NCBI GenBank assembly: GCA_902479075.1
Contig: CABSNK010000013.1
Coordinates: forward strand, 1 to 64,000
Origin: an uncultured Collinsella sp.
Lineage (GTDB): Bacteria; Actinomycetota; Coriobacteriia; Coriobacteriales; Coriobacteriaceae
DNA length: 64,000 nucleotides
Reading direction: 5' to 3'
Shown here: positions 61,619 to 64,000 of the stretch, in pieces
Position numbering within the stretch: the stretch's first letter is position 1
How the letters are laid out: each line of letters opens with the position of its first letter
The notes under the pieces: model-generated
The model's input: the letters and a program-made list of their open reading frames with translations, nothing else
Databases searched by the model: none
Told to the model about the DNA's origin: nothing
Translations under genes and position numbers: made by a program

Positions 61619-64000
61619 GTGGCAAACGAGTACAAGCAGACGATGAATCTGCCCAAGACCGGTTTTCCCATGCGTGCCGGTCTTTCCAAGTCCGAGCCCA
61701 AGCGACTCAAGGACTGGCAGGACAACAAGGTCTACGAGCAGGTTCTGAAGAAGAACGAGGGTCACAAGAAGTTCGTGCTGCACGACGGTCCTCCGTACGC
61801 CAACGGCCCGATCCATATCGGCCACGCCATGAACAAGATCTCCAAGGACATGATCAACCGCTACTGGATGATGCAGGGCTATGAAGTTCCCTATGTCCCC
61901 GGTTGGGACTGCCACGGCCAGCCGATCGAGCACAAGGTCGAAGAGAAGCTCGGCACCGAGAAGTTCAACCAGACCCCCACGGCCAAGATTCGCGAGCTCT
62001 GCAATGAGTTCGCTGTCGAGAACATCGAGCTTCAGAAGGCTGGTTTCCGTCGTCTGGGCGTGCTCGGCGACTGGGACAACCCCTATCTGACGCTCTATCA
62101 CCAGCATGATGCCGCCGACATCGAGGTCTTCAAGGCCATGTTCGATAAGGGCATGATCTATCGCGGCCACAAGCCGGTTCACTGGTGCAAGCACTGCCAC
62201 ACCGCGCTGGCCGAGGCCGAGATCGAGTACTCCGACGAGACGAGCCCCTCCATCTTCGTGCGCTTTGAGATGACCTCCAAGCCCGCCGGCCTCGAGAACT
62301 TCGACGGCCCGGTCGACTTTATCATCTGGACGACTACGCCGTGGACTATCCCCTCCGACCAGGCCGTTTCCCTCAAGCCCGGCGCCGCCTATGTCGCCGT
62401 TGAGCACGATGGCCGTGCCGAGGTCATGCTCGAGGACCTGGCTCCCAAGTGCTGCGAGGAGTTTGGCTGGGAGTACACCCCGGTCATGGTCGACGGCGAG
62501 CCCTATGTGGTTCCCGCCGAGACGTTCCACCACATCCACTACAAGCAGCCGATCTTTGACGGTGTTGAGGGCGTGGCGCTGCTGGCCGACTACGTCGGTG
62601 TCGATGACGGTACCGGTATCGTCCACAACTCGCCCGGCCACGGCGTCGACGACTACTTCGCCTGCCTCAAGGAAGGCATCACCGACATCTGCATGCCGGT
62701 CGATGACGACGGCAAGTTCTACACCGGCGAGGAGTTTGGCACCGGTGGCCCCTTCAGCGGTATGGATACCGATGAGGCCAACCCGCATATCATCGAGTTC
62801 CTGCGCGAGCGCGGCACCCTGGTTCTCGAGAAGAAGATCACGCACAGCTATCCGCACTGCTGGCGCTGCAAGCACCCGGTGCTCTTCCGTGCCACCGACC
62901 AGTGGTTTGTCTCGATGGACAAGACCGGTTTGCGCGAGCAGGCTGGCAAAGAGGTCCGCGAGAACGTCAAGTGGTATCCGGCCCACGCGGCCAACCGCAT
63001 CGGCGCCATGGTCGAGCAGCGTCCCGACTGGTGCATCAGCCGTCAGCGCAACTGGGGCGTGCCCATCCCCAGCTACACCTGCGCCGACTGCGGCGAGAAG
63101 GTCATGAACGACGCCACGCTAGACGCCGTCATCAAGCTCTTCCACGAGAAGGGCTCCGACGCTTGGTTCACCGACGCTCCCGAGAGCTACCTGGGCGAGG
63201 CCTGTGTCTGCCCCAAGTGCGGCGGCCATCACCTCAAGGCCGATAAGGACATCCTCGACGTGTGGTGGGACTCCGGCGTGTCTTGGAAGGCCGTCTGCGA
63301 GTACCGTCCCGAGCTTGAGTACCCGGCGGATGTGTACCTCGAGGGCTCCGACCAGCACCGCGGTTGGTTCCAGAGCTCGCTGCTCACCTCGGTGGGTGCC
63401 AACGGCCACGCTCCGTACAAGGCGGTCGTCTCGCAGGGCTTCACGCTTGATGGCCAGGGCCGTAAGATGTCCAAGTCGCTCGGCAACGTCATCGACCCCA
63501 ACAAGGTCTGCGACGAGATGGGCGCCGACATCATCCGTCTGTGGGTTGCGTCCGTTGATACCAGCTCCGACGTGTCCATCGACCATGAGATCCTTGCTCG
63601 TACGTCCGATGCCTACCGTCGTTTCCGCAACACGCTGCGCTTCCTGCTCTCCGAGCTCGAGGGTCAGTTTGAGCCTGAGACCGACGGCGTCGCCTTTGCC
63701 GACCTGCTGCCGCTCGACAAGCTCATGGTTGCCCGTCTGACCCAGGTTCAGGCCGAGGTCGACGATGCCTACGCCAGCTACGAGTTCCCACGCGCCTACC
63801 GTGCGCTTTACGACTTCGTGGTTACCGAGCTCTCCAACGTGTACCTCGACGCCCTGAAGGACCGTCTGTACTGCGACAAGCCCGGCTCGCTCGAGCGCCG
63901 CAACGCCCAGACCGTGCTGGCCGAGCTCTTCTCGATGCTCATGCGCGACCTGCAGCCGATCCTGACTTACACGGTCGATGAGGCTATGGGCTATGCGCCC
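61619..64000 (+). CDS. ileS: isoleucyl-tRNA synthetase (5' part)
   Basis: The first 794 codons of IleS, running off the right edge without a stop. HIGH motif in GPPYANGPIHIGHAMNK and KMSKS loop in GRKMSKSLGNVI; WTTTPWTIPSDQAV marks the CP1 editing domain. Class I synthetase charging tRNA-Ile. Start is GTG 61619 with AAAGGGG (61608-61614), translated as MANEYKQTMNLP. Controlled by the upstream T-box. Confidence 0.95.
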   Translation, partial: MANEYKQTMNLPKTGFPMRAGLSKSEPKRLKDWQDNKVYEQVLKKNEGHKKFVLHDGPPYANGPIHIGHAMNKISKDMINRYWMMQGYEVPYVPGWDCHGQPIEHKVEEKLGTEKFNQTPTAKIRELCNEFAVENIELQKAGFRRLGVLGDWDNPYLTLYHQHDAADIEVFKAMFDKGMIYRGHKPVHWCKHCHTALAEAEIEYSDETSPSIFVRFEMTSKPAGLENFDGPVDFIIWTTTPWTIPSDQAVSLKPGAAYVAVEHDGRAEVMLEDLAPKCCEEFGWEYTPVMVDGEPYVVPAETFHHIHYKQPIFDGVEGVALLADYVGVDDGTGIVHNSPGHGVDDYFACLKEGITDICMPVDDDGKFYTGEEFGTGGPFSGMDTDEANPHIIEFLRERGTLVLEKKITHSYPHCWRCKHPVLFRATDQWFVSMDKTGLREQAGKEVRENVKWYPAHAANRIGAMVEQRPDWCISRQRNWGVPIPSYTCADCGEKVMNDATLDAVIKLFHEKGSDAWFTDAPESYLGEACVCPKCGGHHLKADKDILDVWWDSGVSWKAVCEYRPELEYPADVYLEGSDQHRGWFQSSLLTSVGANGHAPYKAVVSQGFTLDGQGRKMSKSLGNVIDPNKVCDEMGADIIRLWVASVDTSSDVSIDHEILARTSDAYRRFRNTLRFLLSELEGQFEPETDGVAFADLLPLDKLMVARLTQVQAEVDDAYASYEFPRAYRALYDFVVTELSNVYLDALKDRLYCDKPGSLERRNAQTVLAELFSMLMRDLQPILTYTVDEAMGYAP

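Noticed and set aside
1..64000. CRISPR array, insertion sequence, prophage, rRNA, tmRNA, SRP RNA or RNase P RNA
   Set aside because: No regular spaced repeats, transposase/integrase genes or recognisable conserved RNA cores were seen; small RNAs without clear motifs could still have been missed.

Overview
The window looks like a chromosome segment of a Coriobacteriia actinobacterium, most likely a Collinsella-type gut bacterium. This rests on the high-GC, GC3-rich coding, frequent GTG and TTG starts, Gram-positive gene order (rimP-nusA-infB-rbfA-nrnA-truB-ribF-dnaG-rpoD; asp23-fakA-recG-rsmD-coaD; rpmF-plsX-acpP-rnc-smc-ftsY-ffh), a lipoprotein and PTS lifestyle, and an ileS T-box leader. The genus is an inference from overall resemblance; no marker was searched.

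Region by region. 1-2158: a visibly AT-richer insert with two genes, an ABC/AAA-type ATPase and a small TOPRIM-like protein, preceded by a perfect 22-bp inverted repeat that contains both a TATAAT box and the ribosome binding site; it resembles a two-gene phage-defence module. 2455-13550: a long, tightly overlapped operon for a Pel-like exopolysaccharide (SDR-like domain, PelD, PelE, DUF2194-type deacetylase, PelF glycosyltransferase, PelG transporter), continued by a CotH-kinase lipoprotein, a VTC polyphosphate-polymerase-like protein and a DUF4956 membrane protein. The SDR-like and PelD parts lie in one reading frame and are separated by a single TAG. 13789-18002: a sucrose locus (LacI regulator, PTS EIIBC, GH32 hydrolase) with two identical operator-like sites. 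18099-19579: a degenerate PLP-fold protein and a ModE/LysR-type HTH regulator. 19764-24111: guaB and leuS, with a large structured element before leuS.

24216-36681: a lipoprotein, then the rimP-to-rpoD translation, RNA-modification, flavin and replication/transcription run, led by a good promoter and an attenuator-like hairpin. 36734-36956: a perfect 28-nt palindrome and tRNA-Asn. 37115-51987: asp23-fakA-recG-rsmD-coaD, a coiled-coil protein, yceD-rpmF-plsX-acpP-rnc-smc-ftsY-ffh, i.e. lipid precursor supply, rRNA processing, chromosome condensation and the SRP pathway. 52102-60001: a DUF134-NifX fusion regulator with paired operator-like sites, thyA-folA, an rRNA methyltransferase, a MATE exporter, cobO, ftsH and DUF523. 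60050-64000: an iron/zinc alcohol dehydrogenase family enzyme on the minus strand, then a T-box and the 5' part of ileS, which runs off the window.

The most unusual content is (1) the Pel operon with CotH/VTC/DUF4956 genes at its end and an amber-interrupted SDR-PelD frame, (2) the AT-rich ATPase/TOPRIM pair with its promoter/RBS palindrome, and (3) the DUF134-NifX fusion with a strong internal translation start. All functions are from reading motifs by eye; no database search was possible.
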